DNA of 47,903 nucleotides from Acidobacteriota bacterium (GCA_003224145.1 QHYN01000206.1:1-47903); one strand, 5' to 3'; numbered from the stretch's first letter, positions 38,029 to 46,888 are shown. The notes: generated by a model from the sequence alone, not told the origin. Numbers and translations are program-made.

Positions 38029-38367
38029 GGCGCGAACATGTTTTTCCGTTCCCTAAACATTGCTCCTTATCGAATTAGATGCTCTTTGTGCAATCTCCGT
38101 GCCGTGCGCTGCATCACGTTACACTGCCTCAAATGACCCAAAGTGTTTCCCATTTTTGCCAGTGATGTGCCTGCCCAAAAACGGCCACTTGGGAGTCCCG
38201 CCAAGACACTTCTAATCTTCCCGTTTTCAACAGCTTGCGGCGGGCATATCGCCAACCAGGCACGAGGGAACCCCCGGGTTCTGCCCACCGGCCTCTCCAC
38301 CGAACTACGTGCAAACCGTGCGCCAAATTCCTCCCAAAATAAGCTTATTGCTTGGCTTTGCCGCCCC
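38029..38367. other. Gap between lolC/E and lolD
   Basis: 339 bases without a supported gene, unusual inside a Lol operon. It contains GAACCC (38268-38273) / GGGTTC (38276-38281), an inverted repeat with a 2-base gap. Open frames here lack coding features. It may hold a second promoter for lolD-clpC, but no clear -35/-10 was found. Confidence 0.45.
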
Positions 38368-39594
38368 TCATTCATACCGGAGAATCTCCACCGGCAGGAG
38401 CCGCACGGCGGCACGAGCCGGAAGAATGGTTGCCCCAATCGAAATCCCCAACGCCACCGTCGTAATCCATAAGCCATCGAAGAAACTCGGATGAAACGGC
38501 ACGTACGGAACCGCATAAACCTGCGGATCCAGAGGGATCAGATGATAGCCGCCAGCGACGAACGCGAACGTGTAACCCACGATCAGGCCTATGAGCGTGC
38601 CCAGGGCCCCGATGCTGATTCCCTGGCAAAGAAAAATCGTTCGAACCTGTTCGCGGCGCGCACCCAACGACCGGAGCACGGCGATATCGCGCGCCTTGTC
38701 CGTGACCGTCATGGAAAGAACCACCAGAATATTGAGCCCCGCGACGAAGGTGATCAGCCCGATAAAGATAGCGGTCACCAGTTTCTCCAGACGCAACGCC
38801 CGGAAAAGCGCGCGATTCTCTTCCATCCAGGTTGTTGCGGAAAACCCCTGCCCCGCGGCGTGTTGGATTTCTTCGGCAATTTCTCCGGCACGTTCCGGTT
38901 GGTTGAGGCGAAATTCGAGCACGTTGATCAGGTCGCCCGAGCCGGATAGACCTTGCGCTGCGGCGAGAGTCGTGAAGCACCAGTTCTCATCGTAATCGTA
39001 GAATCCCGAATCGAACACGCCCGCAACGCGAAATCGGCGCGTCCGGGGAATCAGTCCAAAGGGAGTCAATCTCCCTTGAGGACTCGTGAGCGTTACATAA
39101 TCACCGGGCGAGATTTTCCATTCCTCAGCGAGCTGTTTGCCAACGAGCAGCGCTTCGATTCCGTCCGCATCCGGCGAAAAGTCCAGCCGCCCGGCAACAA
39201 GGCGCTGAAGCGCTTCATCACTTCTGCGTTCGCGCTCCGGATCGACGCCTTTGGTCACCACGCCGCGCGCCTGCCCCCCGAAGGAAAGCAGCACCGTCTG
39301 ATAGACCGCCGGTGTAACCGAGCGCACGCCCGGCACGGCCGCCAATTTCGCAGCCATTTCCTCGTAGTTCCTGATCCCGCTCGAGCCAGGCCTGGTGAGA
39401 GAAATATGAGCCGTGACACCCAGCAAGCGATCCTGAAGAGTCTCGCGGAAACCGGTGTTCATCGATAGCGCGATCACCAGAGTCGCGACGCCTGCGGCCA
39501 CACCGATGATGGAAAAAAGAGTGACCAGGCGGAGAACCGCTGGGCGGTAAGGAGACCGCAGGTAGCGCTGGGCCACAAACCATTCGAATCGCAT
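38368..39594 (-). CDS. Lipoprotein-releasing ABC transporter permease (LolC/LolE family)
   Basis: Inner-membrane permease of the LolCDE type (MacB-like fold). N-terminal FEWFVAQRYLRSP and a first membrane helix (LVTLFSIIGVAAGVATLVIAL), a ~200-residue periplasmic domain, then three helices at the C-terminus (AIFIGLITFVAGLNILVVLSM, SIGALGTLIGLIVGYTFAFV, LWITTVALGISIGATILPA) and the typical end LPVEILRYE. The 408-residue length is normal. Only one permease gene is present, so it may act as a homodimer, as in organisms with a single LolC/E hybrid. It starts 18 bases after the lysS stop, so the two are cotranscribed. Confidence 0.92.
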   Translation of the reverse strand: MRFEWFVAQRYLRSPYRPAVLRLVTLFSIIGVAAGVATLVIALSMNTGFRETLQDRLLGVTAHISLTRPGSSGIRNYEEMAAKLAAVPGVRSVTPAVYQTVLLSFGGQARGVVTKGVDPERERRSDEALQRLVAGRLDFSPDADGIEALLVGKQLAEEWKISPGDYVTLTSPQGRLTPFGLIPRTRRFRVAGVFDSGFYDYDENWCFTTLAAAQGLSGSGDLINVLEFRLNQPERAGEIAEEIQHAAGQGFSATTWMEENRALFRALRLEKLVTAIFIGLITFVAGLNILVVLSMTVTDKARDIAVLRSLGARREQVRTIFLCQGISIGALGTLIGLIVGYTFAFVAGGYHLIPLDPQVYAVPYVPFHPSFFDGLWITTVALGISIGATILPARAAVRLLPVEILRYE

Positions 39595-39612
39595 CGTGGT
39601 TGGAAGAATACG

Positions 39613-41172
39613 TTACGCGCCGTGCGCTTCGGAAGTGGAAGATGATTCGCCGCCTTCGGGCCGCAGCAGCGGAAACAGAATTACGTCGCGGATGGAGGGC
39701 GAGTCGGTCAGTAGCATCGTTAGGCGGTCGATGCCGATCCCCTCACCGGCGGTTGGCGGCATCCCGTGGCACAGGGCGCGAATGTAATCGACGTCAAGCT
39801 GCTTGGGCATTTCCTCGCCGCCTTGCGCGATCTGCGCGAGGAATCGGCGCTCCTGCTCCGCTGGGTCATTGAGTTCCGAGAAGCCATTCGCAACTTCCAT
39901 TCCCGCAACGTAAACTTCGAATCGCTCCGTCAGCGAAGGATCTTCCGGCTTCTGTTTCGAAAGCGGCGAAATCTCCTTGGGAAAATCGTAAAGGATCGTG
40001 GGCTGAACGAGTTGGTCTTCCGCTATCGTTTCAAACAGCAACCCCGTCCACTCTCCATCCTTCAATTCGCCTTTCGACGTAGCATAGGGAGCTCCGCTCT
40101 TTTTTGCCCATGTGTTATACCTATCCGTTGCCTCGCGCGCGCCTCCCGGAGAAGCCAGTTTTTCAAGGGTGGGGGCCTCGCCTGCCGCTTTGGGCCAATA
40201 TTTCACGATGGCTTCGCGCATGGAAAGGCGTGGCATCTTCGAAAAATCCAGTTCTGTCTGGCCGTACTTCACCGTCGTCGAACCGGTGACATTCTTTGCC
40301 AGCAGCGCGAAAAGCTGTTCGTTCATGTCCATCAAGTCGCGGTAATTACTATAGGCTTCGTAAAACTCCAGCATGGTGAATTCTGGATTGTGTTGCGTGG
40401 AGATGCCTTCGTTCCGGAAGTTGCGATTGATCTCGTAGACACGGTCGAATCCGCCGACCGTCAACCTCTTCAGGTACAGCTCCGGCGCGATGCGCAGATA
40501 TAAGTCAATGTCCAGCGTGTTGTGGTGCGTGATGAAAGGGCGCGCGGTGGCGCCGCCCGGGATGGGATGCATCATCGGCGTTTCGACCTCGATATAGCCG
40601 CGCGCGTCAAAGAAACGGCGCAATTCCTGGATGATGCGCGCCCGCGTCGCAAACACCTGGCGCGATTTGTCATTCGCGATGAGGTCGAGATAGCGCTGGC
40701 GGTAACGCAACTCCACATCTGTCAAGCCATGCCATTTCTCCGGCAGCGGCAGCAGCGCTTTCGAAAGGAAGAAAATCTCTTCAACCCAGACGCTCAACTC
40801 ATTGGTCTTGGTTCGAAACAGATGGCCCCGTACGCCAATCGAATCGCCCAGGTCCAGCAAATGAAACAACTGGAAACCCTTCTCCCCGACCACATCCTTC
40901 CTCACGTAGATCTGGATGCGCTTCCCGGCTCCTTGTAAATGCGCAAAGCCAGCCTTGCCCATGAGCCGGAGAGAGACGACGCGGCCGGCGACGCACAGCT
41001 CGCGTTTGTTGGTGTCTAATTCCGGCGCGCTGGCGCCTCCGAATTTCTCCACCAACGCGGCCGGCGTATCCGTCCAGCGAAATTCGCGCGGATACGGATC
41101 GTGGCCCAGCGCCTGGATCTGCTCGAGCTTCTTCTGGCGCTGCTCAAACTGGTCGCGCGGCTCAAATTGCAA
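39613..41172 (-). CDS. lysS: Lysyl-tRNA synthetase, class II
   Basis: Charges tRNA-Lys. An OB-fold anticodon domain (VAGRVVSLRLMGKAGFAHLQ) and the class II core: motif 2 FRNEGISTQHNPEFTMLE and motif 3 GEGIGIDRLTMLL ending SIRDVILFP. The 519-residue length is normal. The start is a TTG at 41172 with AAGGA ~9 bases upstream, unusual but without a better in-frame option. It heads the lysS - lolC/E - lolD - clpC run and is preceded by a promoter-like element at 41205-41234. Confidence 0.95.
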   Translation of the reverse strand: MQFEPRDQFEQRQKKLEQIQALGHDPYPREFRWTDTPAALVEKFGGASAPELDTNKRELCVAGRVVSLRLMGKAGFAHLQGAGKRIQIYVRKDVVGEKGFQLFHLLDLGDSIGVRGHLFRTKTNELSVWVEEIFFLSKALLPLPEKWHGLTDVELRYRQRYLDLIANDKSRQVFATRARIIQELRRFFDARGYIEVETPMMHPIPGGATARPFITHHNTLDIDLYLRIAPELYLKRLTVGGFDRVYEINRNFRNEGISTQHNPEFTMLEFYEAYSNYRDLMDMNEQLFALLAKNVTGSTTVKYGQTELDFSKMPRLSMREAIVKYWPKAAGEAPTLEKLASPGGAREATDRYNTWAKKSGAPYATSKGELKDGEWTGLLFETIAEDQLVQPTILYDFPKEISPLSKQKPEDPSLTERFEVYVAGMEVANGFSELNDPAEQERRFLAQIAQGGEEMPKQLDVDYIRALCHGMPPTAGEGIGIDRLTMLLTDSPSIRDVILFPLLRPEGGESSSTSEAHGA

Positions 41173-41204
41173 GAAGACAATCCTTTCCGAAGAGACGGAG
41201 ACCG

Positions 41205-41234
41205 AGTATAGCGGCGCGAGCGGTCTTGGAGCAA
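41205..41234 (-). promoter_or_regulatory. Promoter for the lysS operon
   Basis: On the minus strand TTGCTC (41229-41234), an 18-base spacer and a perfect TATACT (41205-41210). Expected start near 41198, about 26 bases before the lysS start. Confidence 0.5.
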
Positions 41235-41370
41235 GAAACCGGCTCTCTTAATTCGCTGAGGGATTTGTAAAGAGACGGGCGCTGGCAGCGAGCATGGGCT
41301 TACAGATGATGTCCGGGATGACTAGTTCCAGGTCAGGCCAGTGAGCCTTGGTTACTCATTAAAAAAAGTA

Positions 41371-41398
41371 TTGCCTAGGGAATCCCTTTTGGTATACT
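41371..41398 (+). promoter_or_regulatory. Sigma70-type promoter for the unknown gene at 41428
   Basis: TTGCCT (41371-41376), a 16-base spacer and TATACT (41393-41398). Expected start near 41405, leaving a short leader with GGAG before the ATG at 41428. Confidence 0.6.
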
Positions 41399-41427
41399 CC
41401 CGCACCTGTCCTCTACGGAGACCTCTC

Positions 41428-42156
41428 ATGAAAGACAGCAGCCGCCCCCTCTCTGCCCGCGGCAGTTCTGTCCAGCAAGACTGGCGCGCGTGGCTTCCGG
41501 AAGAAAAAGCGCAAATTTTCCATCAACACGAACATCATCTGCAATCTCTCTACTGCATGTTCAGCGTCTCCCTGAATGAAGCGATTGAACTCAAGCACAT
41601 TGGACTGCTGGCTAGGTCTCTAGAGGCGATCGCTATGGCCTCGGAACTCTGTGAACGGCTGACCCGTTCGCTTGCCGCCACGCTTCGAGTATTGCACGAG
41701 CACGCCAAACATTACGGAACAGTGCCTAATGCAGCCCCGATGAACCCGGGGAATTATCAGGGACAAACAAGCCAGCGTTCGGCACGCATGAGCGGCCTGC
41801 TGAATCGTGTCCTGCTTTCCCATCGCCTCCAATTCCTTCATAAGGTCAGCACCCTGGAGGAAATGGTAGAAGACCTGGGGAGGGCCTTTCGTAGCGCCGC
41901 CGGAGATCTCGCCGACGGGCTTTCCACCGACCCGCAACGCACGTGGAATGAGGTGGATGTGGACCATTACGATCTCAATACCTGCCTAAGGGAAGCGATA
42001 GTCCTGTTCAAATCCTTTCTCGTTGTACTTCCAGTCGCCCAGCTTGGCGCCTTTGAGCGTACTGTTGGCGAACAACTCAAAGCTCCAGCAGACTCACTCG
42101 CTGTCCGGCGACCGGTGATCCGTCATAGACGAATGGCCGCAATCGCGGGAGAATAA
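41428..42156 (+). CDS. Conserved-looking protein of unknown function
   Basis: Not recognised. The ATG at 41428 with GGAG upstream gives 242 residues; the frame is open to 41341, but that part contains the promoter. The protein is soluble and mostly helical, with a His-rich region early (IFHQHEHHLQSLY), long helices (LNEAIELKHIGLLARSLEAIAMA; LQFLHKVSTLEEMVEDLGRAF) and a basic C-terminus (RRPVIRHRRMAA). No membrane segment or known motif. It is followed by a 150-base structured region and the ECF sigma operon, and may share its transcript. Confidence 0.68.
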   Translation: MKDSSRPLSARGSSVQQDWRAWLPEEKAQIFHQHEHHLQSLYCMFSVSLNEAIELKHIGLLARSLEAIAMASELCERLTRSLAATLRVLHEHAKHYGTVPNAAPMNPGNYQGQTSQRSARMSGLLNRVLLSHRLQFLHKVSTLEEMVEDLGRAFRSAAGDLADGLSTDPQRTWNEVDVDHYDLNTCLREAIVLFKSFLVVLPVAQLGAFERTVGEQLKAPADSLAVRRPVIRHRRMAAIAGE

Positions 42157-42159
42157 GAA

Positions 42160-42296
42160 GGCCTGCTCGCCCGCGCAGGCCCGGGGAAACCATCCCGGGC
42201 CATAGGCACCCTTTCCGGGGTGTGAATCTCACAATGCGGACCAATGGCAGGACAACTCCAGGGGGTATCCGGTGCATCCGATGACAAGGATGCGCC
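42160..42296 (+). ncRNA. Structured leader ahead of the ECF sigma gene, competing hairpins
   Basis: Five hairpins in ~137 bases. H1 GGCCTGC (42160-42166) / GCAGGCC (42175-42181). H2 GGCCCGGG (42178-42185) / CCCGGGCC (42194-42201), sharing 42178-42181 with H1, so the two cannot form together. H3 CACCC (42207-42211) / GGGTG (42218-42222). H4 TGTGA (42221-42225) / TCACA (42229-42233), sharing two bases with H3. H5 GGTGCATCC (42271-42279) / GGATGCGCC (42288-42296, one G-T pair) right before the sigma start. No T-run. It matches no riboswitch class I could recognise. Confidence 0.5.
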
Positions 42297-42308
42297 GCAA
42301 TTGGACCG

Positions 42309-42980
42309 TTGGCCCGAAAACGACCAAGCGCTCCGAATGCGTTGACTTCCCGACAGGCCACCAAGCCGGTGACTGAAGCGGAAGCCATCCGTCTGGCCCA
42401 ATCAGGTGACGCTGCAGCTTTTGAGTTTCTGTACCAATTGCACAGCCGCCGCGTTTACGCCTTGTGCCTTCGGATGGTGAATAACCCGGCGGATGCGGAA
42501 GACTTGATGCAGGAAGCGTTCCTGCAGCTCTTCCGCAAGATTGGGACCTTTCGAGGCGAGTCGGCTTTCTCGACATGGCTGCATCGCATGACCGTCAATG
42601 TCGTGCTGATGCGCCTTCGCAAGAAGTCGCTTCCAGTGGCCTCTCTCGAAGAAACGACGGAGCCCGACGAAGAAACAGGTGGCCCAAGAAAAGACATTGG
42701 AGCACCGGACCTCGGCTTGAGCGGCGCGGTGGACCGCGTCAATTTGGAGCGTTCCGTCGAAAAGCTTCCGCCGGGTTACCGGACGGTATTTATGCTGCAC
42801 GACGTTCAGGGCTACGAGCACAACGAGATTGCCGACATTATGGGATGCTCGGTCGGAAATTCGAAATCGCAATTGCACAAGGCGCGAACCCGTCTGCGGG
42901 ACTTGTTGCAGGAAGAACTTCGCGCCCAGGCGCGGCAGGAACGCCACGCCGCGAAAACGCAGACGGCCCACGATGATTGA
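42309..42980 (+). CDS. ECF RNA polymerase sigma factor (RpoE-like)
   Basis: Sigma-70 family ECF factor of ~223 residues. Region 2 is seen as [34 protein letters not shown] and [18 protein letters not shown] (~35-105); region 4 as [44 protein letters not shown] (written here only as landmarks [15 protein letters not shown] and SQLHKAR, ~150-195). It is split by an acidic linker. The start is uncertain: a TTG at 42309, or a GTG 20 codons later ([11 protein letters not shown]), where the homology begins. The anti-sigma gene follows, so it is probably held inactive at the membrane until envelope stress. Confidence 0.92.
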   Translation: MARKRPSAPNALTSRQATKPVTEAEAIRLAQSGDAAAFEFLYQLHSRRVYALCLRMVNNPADAEDLMQEAFLQLFRKIGTFRGESAFSTWLHRMTVNVVLMRLRKKSLPVASLEETTEPDEETGGPRKDIGAPDLGLSGAVDRVNLERSVEKLPPGYRTVFMLHDVQGYEHNEIADIMGCSVGNSKSQLHKARTRLRDLLQEELRAQARQERHAAKTQTAHDD

Positions 42981-43107
42981 GCTACAATGAGCGAAATCGT
43001 GGGGTGCAAGTGCGGCTTCGTGGCGCCATCAGCAACCGGTGCCGCAAGTTATTGAGAGCAGTCGAGGGAACAGCCGTCCAGTAGCTGTCCTCTTGGAGTG
43101 ATGGGCT

Positions 43108-43752
43108 ATGCAGTGTAGGGACGTGGAAGTCGTAATTGAGCAGGAAGGCCTCGCGCCACTGCCGGAAGCAGCGCGTGCGCACTTGGCTGGATGCAGGCAT
43201 TGTCAGGAGTTCGTATCCGATCTCGCGGCGATTGTTTCTGTCGCAAATAAACTGCCGGCCGAAGTCGAGCCCCCTGCGCGCGTGTGGGTCTCCCTCCGGA
43301 CCCAGCTCGAATTGGAAGGAATCATCAAGGAGCCTGTGGCTGCTCCCTCAGAAGAAAGTCTTTCTTGGTGGCGCGGTTTCAGCGGTCTGTTCCGGAGCCG
43401 TGCCCTGGCAACCGTTATGGCGGGCGCATTGATCGTCGCCGCTGCCATTTTGCAATTGCGGCAACCCAGTGAGCTTCCCTCGTCTCCTCCGCCGCCGGAT
43501 ATCGGCCAGACCGCCAAACTCTTAAATGAACAGGAAGTGGACCTGAGGAACATGCATCTCACGAGCACTTCCCCGGTGGACATTGCACTCCAGCAAGACC
43601 TGCAACAAGTCGATGATTTTATCGCCGACTGCGAGCGCCATCTGAAAGAGGTGCCACGGGACGATCTGGCGCGCGAGTATCTCTCGGACGCTTACCAGCA
43701 AAAAGCGGAATTACTCTCCGCGATGATGGATCGCGGAAGGAGCGTGAACTAA
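43108..43752 (+). CDS. Zinc-finger anti-sigma factor, membrane anchored
   Basis: The N-terminal zf-HC2-type anti-sigma motif is HLAGCRHCQEF (H-x3-C-x2-C) near residue 25. A single membrane helix (ALATVMAGALIVAAAILQL, ~98-116) is followed by a helical extracytoplasmic tail. That arrangement sequesters the ECF factor at the inner membrane. 214 residues; ATG at 43108 with GGAG upstream. The stop is one base before the DUF4097 ATG, so translation is coupled. The 127-base gap between sigma and anti-sigma contains an imperfect GGAACAGC/GCTGTCC inverted repeat. Confidence 0.9.
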   Translation: MQCRDVEVVIEQEGLAPLPEAARAHLAGCRHCQEFVSDLAAIVSVANKLPAEVEPPARVWVSLRTQLELEGIIKEPVAAPSEESLSWWRGFSGLFRSRALATVMAGALIVAAAILQLRQPSELPSSPPPPDIGQTAKLLNEQEVDLRNMHLTSTSPVDIALQQDLQQVDDFIADCERHLKEVPRDDLAREYLSDAYQQKAELLSAMMDRGRSVN

Positions 43753-43753
43753 C

Positions 43754-44635
43754 ATGGGGACCGGATTGATGGGACGAAGCATCCTGCTCACCGCGAGCGT
43801 CGCGGCTATTCTCCTCTCTGGCGGGCCCGCTAGCGCCGCCGGGCAACGCATCGAAAGGCATTTTGCGGTAAAGAGCCGGCCGGTGGTCGTGATTCAGAAT
43901 GTGGCGAACGGCCGCATCGAAGTGAAATCATCGAAGAATCCCGAAGTCGCCGTCATCGCCAGTCAAACTTCCAACAAGATCACCCTCGACATGGAGCAAG
44001 CGGGCGACCGCATTGACATCATCGCCAACATCGTGGATGCCGCGGCTCAGGCGGGGGAACTCGAGACCAGCCTGCAACTCACTGTGCCCGAAGAAACGGA
44101 ACTCCAGCTTAAGACGGAAACCGGCCTCATCTACGTCGAACAAGTGATGGGCGACATGACCCTGGAAAGCGTGAAGGGCGACGTGCACCTCAAGGAAGTC
44201 TCGGGCTATATCATCGTCCGCACAACCGAGGGCTCGCTGGTGTGCACCCAGTGTGCTGGCAAGCTGGATTTCAAGTCCGTCAGCGGCGGGGCGCAGATTC
44301 TTCAGCCAGCGCTGACCAACGTGAGCCTCTTTACCACCTCGGGCAACATTCTCTTCGATGGCGATTTTGTGCGCACCGGACTCTATACCATGAAGAGCGG
44401 TAAGGGTCTCGTGGAAGTCCGTTTCTCCGGTAATGACTCCTTTGACCTACAAGCGAAGACCGCCACGGGCACCGTCGACAATCAGGCCGCCGCTTTCCTA
44501 AAGCCTGATTCTCACAGCGTCAGGCGTTTTGCTTCGAAATTCACCAAGGGCGTCATCGGTACTTTTGGCGCCGGCCTGGCGAAAGTCGAACTCTCCTCCT
44601 ACAGTGGTACAATTCGCATTCTAAAGCGCGACTAG
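43754..44635 (+). CDS. DUF4097 beta-helix-like exported protein
   Basis: A signal peptide (LLTASVAAILLSGGPASA) precedes a repetitive all-beta region with DUF4097-type units: VANGRIEVKSSK, TETGLIYVEQVMGDMTLESVKGDVHLKEVSG, RTTEGSLVC, SVSGGAQI and TTSGNILFDGDF. Such proteins are typical third members of ECF/anti-sigma operons and are thought to act in the periplasm or at the envelope. 293 residues. Two Cys residues in SLVCTQCAG are unusual for the family. It is the output or feedback partner of the ECF system by context (inferred). Confidence 0.87.
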   Translation: MGTGLMGRSILLTASVAAILLSGGPASAAGQRIERHFAVKSRPVVVIQNVANGRIEVKSSKNPEVAVIASQTSNKITLDMEQAGDRIDIIANIVDAAAQAGELETSLQLTVPEETELQLKTETGLIYVEQVMGDMTLESVKGDVHLKEVSGYIIVRTTEGSLVCTQCAGKLDFKSVSGGAQILQPALTNVSLFTTSGNILFDGDFVRTGLYTMKSGKGLVEVRFSGNDSFDLQAKTATGTVDNQAAAFLKPDSHSVRRFASKFTKGVIGTFGAGLAKVELSSYSGTIRILKRD

Positions 44636-44654
44636 CTTTTCGCGCCTCCCTAGC

Positions 44655-45251
44655 GTGACCACTTCGCCTCTTTCGCGCGGACTTCCACCCCGCGTCCCGG
44701 TTCTGTGCCTTGCTGGTTTCATGGGCTCCGGCAAGACCACCATCGGTACGCTCCTGGCCCGGCAGCTCGCCTGGCGCTTTGTCGATCTCGACGAACGCAT
44801 TGAGGAGTCCGCCGGCCTCCCCATCCCGCAGATTTTCGAACGCTTCGGCGAACCCTCTTTCCGCCAAATTGAGGCGGACCAGCTCCGTGCTGCCCTCGGC
44901 CGTGCTTCCGAGCACAAAGAAGGTACGGTCCTCGCGCTCGGCGGCGGCACCTACGCGCAGCCCGGCTGCCCCGAATTTCTCCGTTCCGCCGGGGCTGCGG
45001 TGCTCTGGCTTGATTCGCCCATTGAAGTTCTGCTCTCGCGCTGCATGACCATGACCGACCGGCCCCTCTTCCGCGACGAAGGCAGCTTTCGCGAGCTTTA
45101 CGCGCAGCGTCTCCCTTCGTACCAGCTTGCCGATTACCGTGTGGACAGCTCCGGCGAACCCACGCAAGTGGTCGCCGAAATTCTGCGCCGCGGTATTGTT
45201 GCATCTGGTGGAAACCAGGCGCATCTAGTGGTTGAGAAACCCCTGCCCTGA
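44655..45251 (+). CDS. aroK: Shikimate kinase
   Basis: Phosphorylates shikimate in aromatic amino-acid synthesis. P-loop GFMGSGKTT near residue 21, shikimate-binding FVDLDE, an Arg in EPSFRQIE, LALGGGTY and the lid RPLF, then LYAQRLPSYQLADY. 198 residues, slightly long, from a GTG at 44655. It lies 19 bases after DUF4097 and 6 bases before the next gene, so it may ride on the stress operon's transcript. No other aro gene is in the window. Confidence 0.93.
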   Translation: MTTSPLSRGLPPRVPVLCLAGFMGSGKTTIGTLLARQLAWRFVDLDERIEESAGLPIPQIFERFGEPSFRQIEADQLRAALGRASEHKEGTVLALGGGTYAQPGCPEFLRSAGAAVLWLDSPIEVLLSRCMTMTDRPLFRDEGSFRELYAQRLPSYQLADYRVDSSGEPTQVVAEILRRGIVASGGNQAHLVVEKPLP

Positions 45252-45257
45252 GAGAGA

Positions 45258-46037
45258 ATGACCACGGGGGTGAGACGCACCGTGAAATTCAGAGCAACCT
45301 GCGTTGGATTGATCTTGGGATTCGCAGCCTGCGCTGCACTGTCTTTCGCCGCTCAGAAGAAGGTCGCGGCCGGCTCCGGCGTCCTCGCACAGGACAAAGG
45401 AAAGTTCACCATCAAACTGGCCGGCCAAACCGTCGGCCACGAGGAATTTGAGATTGCGCCTTCCGGCGGCGGCTGGCTCGCCAAAGGGACCGCGGACATC
45501 AAGCCCCCGGAAGGCGCCGCCAGCAAAGTCACCGGCTCGCTCACGCTCCAGTCTGACGGCGCGCCCATCAGCTACGATTGGACGGCGCAAACCGACAAAA
45601 CCAACGGCGCGCACGTCCTCTTCGCCAACGGCATCGCGCGCATCACTCTCGAGATGCAAGGCGCGCGCCCGTGCACGGCCGCGGAAATAGCGGATCCACA
45701 CCGCACACAGCCTTGCTTTTTCGAACAGGACCTTTCGTTCAACACTCCACTCATCGCCGTGCTGGACAACAATCTCTACCATCAATACGCTGTCCTGGCG
45801 CGCATCTACGACTGGTCCAAGGGCGGCGAGCAAACTTTCCCGGTGCTCATCCCGCAGGAATTGACGCCTGGTTCCGTGAGAGTCCTCTCCGCCGGCTCCG
45901 CCACCGCCGACGGCAAAACGTACGAAAGCCTCAAGGTCAGCTCCTCCGACCTCGAGATCCTTTTATTTCTCGACAACACGCATCGTCTCATCCGGCTCGA
46001 AGTTCCCGACGCGAAAGTCTCCGTCATCCGCGAGTAG
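45258..46037 (+). CDS. Exported protein of unknown function
   Basis: Not recognised at family level. A signal peptide (VGLILGFAACAALSFAA) is followed by a ~215-residue beta-rich domain: GKFTIKLAGQTVGHEEFEIAPSG, GSLTLQSDGAPISYDW, QTFPVLIPQELTPGSV and SSDLEILLFLDNTHRLIRLEVP. The pattern (how a value deviates from a base signal, then an HRLIRLEVP end) resembles lipocalin-like or DUF-type outer-envelope proteins that are common but uncharacterised in Acidobacteria (from memory). 259 residues; ATG 6 bases after aroK. It may be cotranscribed with aroK. Confidence 0.75.
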   Translation: MTTGVRRTVKFRATCVGLILGFAACAALSFAAQKKVAAGSGVLAQDKGKFTIKLAGQTVGHEEFEIAPSGGGWLAKGTADIKPPEGAASKVTGSLTLQSDGAPISYDWTAQTDKTNGAHVLFANGIARITLEMQGARPCTAAEIADPHRTQPCFFEQDLSFNTPLIAVLDNNLYHQYAVLARIYDWSKGGEQTFPVLIPQELTPGSVRVLSAGSATADGKTYESLKVSSSDLEILLFLDNTHRLIRLEVPDAKVSVIRE

Positions 46038-46071
46038 CCGCCGCCTCCTCGGCAAAATCTCTTCGGCAAAT

Positions 46072-46106
46072 AAAAAAAAGCGGCGCAACCGGAACGGTCA
46101 CGCCGC
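46072..46106 (-). terminator. Rho-independent terminator of the XRE regulator gene
   Basis: GCGGCG (46080-46085) and CGCCGC (46101-46106) pair, with an inner ACCG-GAA-CGGT stem. On the minus strand it is followed by eight T residues (46072-46079). It begins 29 bases after the stop at 46136. Confidence 0.9.
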
Positions 46107-46135
46107 GTCAATTTGTGCTCTGTTCGAACCGAATT

Positions 46136-46888
46136 CTATCGCGCCATCGGCCGCTGAAACACGGGTGCGCCCGGCCGACGCAGCGCGTAGCCCTGCGACT
46201 GCCCGGGAACGTGCGCGTGCGCAGCCCCACTCGAATGGCCCATCCCGATATGTCCCATCCCGTTGCCATTCGCCGGCGCAGTTTGCGGAAGCCGCGCCGG
46301 ATTACCGATAGGGCGGAGGTTCACCGGGGCCGCATGCACGTGATCGCTGATCGCCTGCAGCCTCTTCAGAATGGACTGCCACTGTTCCCAATCCAGTTGC
46401 CGCAGGAACGGCCGCAGTCCTTGGATGAACGGATCCTCCAGCAGCGCTTCGCCGTCCGATTCCGGGATGAAGAACCGGTTCAGCCCCACGTTCAGCGCTT
46501 CGGAGATTTTCTCCAGCGTGCCCAGGCTCGGGGTCATCTGCCCGCTCTCGATGCGTGACAGATACGAGCGCGAGACCTTCGAGCGCGATTGCAGTTGGCT
46601 TTGGGTCATCGAGCGCGATTCGCGCAACTGGCGAATCCGCTGCCCGATGTTCTCCACCGTCTGCTGGTTGACCAGCTTCTCCGACTCAGTTTCAGCGGCC
46701 ACTTCCTCCGGCGGTGCCGGGGGAGGAATCAGAAATTCCAGGCGCTGAGGCAATACGCGCACGCATCGCCGGCAATTTCCCGTGCGCGTCCGGTACTGTA
46801 CCAGTCCGCAAGTCTTGCAGCGGATGACTTCCCGGTCCATCTCTAACGAAAACGAATTCAATTCTTCTTTATTCACTTGTGCCGCCAC
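46136..46888 (-). CDS. XRE-family regulator with N-terminal zinc ribbon and His/Met/Gly-rich tail
   Basis: A 250-residue DNA-binding protein. N-terminal zinc ribbon from CKTC and CRRC pairs (~24-43); a Pro/Glu linker; an HTH_3 domain at ~78-135 (IGQRIRQLRESRSMTQSQL, SRSYLSRIESGQMTPSLGTL); then a helical segment and a low-complexity tail (GNGMGHIGMGHSSG and following His/Ala). The tail could bind metal. The start is a GTG at 46888 with AAGGAG upstream. It is expressed from a strong promoter at 46979-47007 and has its own terminator, so it is a single-gene unit. Target genes are unknown. Confidence 0.88.
   Translation of the reverse strand: MAAQVNKEELNSFSLEMDREVIRCKTCGLVQYRTRTGNCRRCVRVLPQRLEFLIPPPAPPEEVAAETESEKLVNQQTVENIGQRIRQLRESRSMTQSQLQSRSKVSRSYLSRIESGQMTPSLGTLEKISEALNVGLNRFFIPESDGEALLEDPFIQGLRPFLRQLDWEQWQSILKRLQAISDHVHAAPVNLRPIGNPARLPQTAPANGNGMGHIGMGHSSGAAHAHVPGQSQGYALRRPGAPVFQRPMAR

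Noticed and set aside
43058-43083. ECF-type promoter (GGAAC ... GTC) before the anti-sigma gene
   Set aside because: Spacing is about two bases shorter than usual, and the elements lie within an imperfect inverted repeat; too weak.
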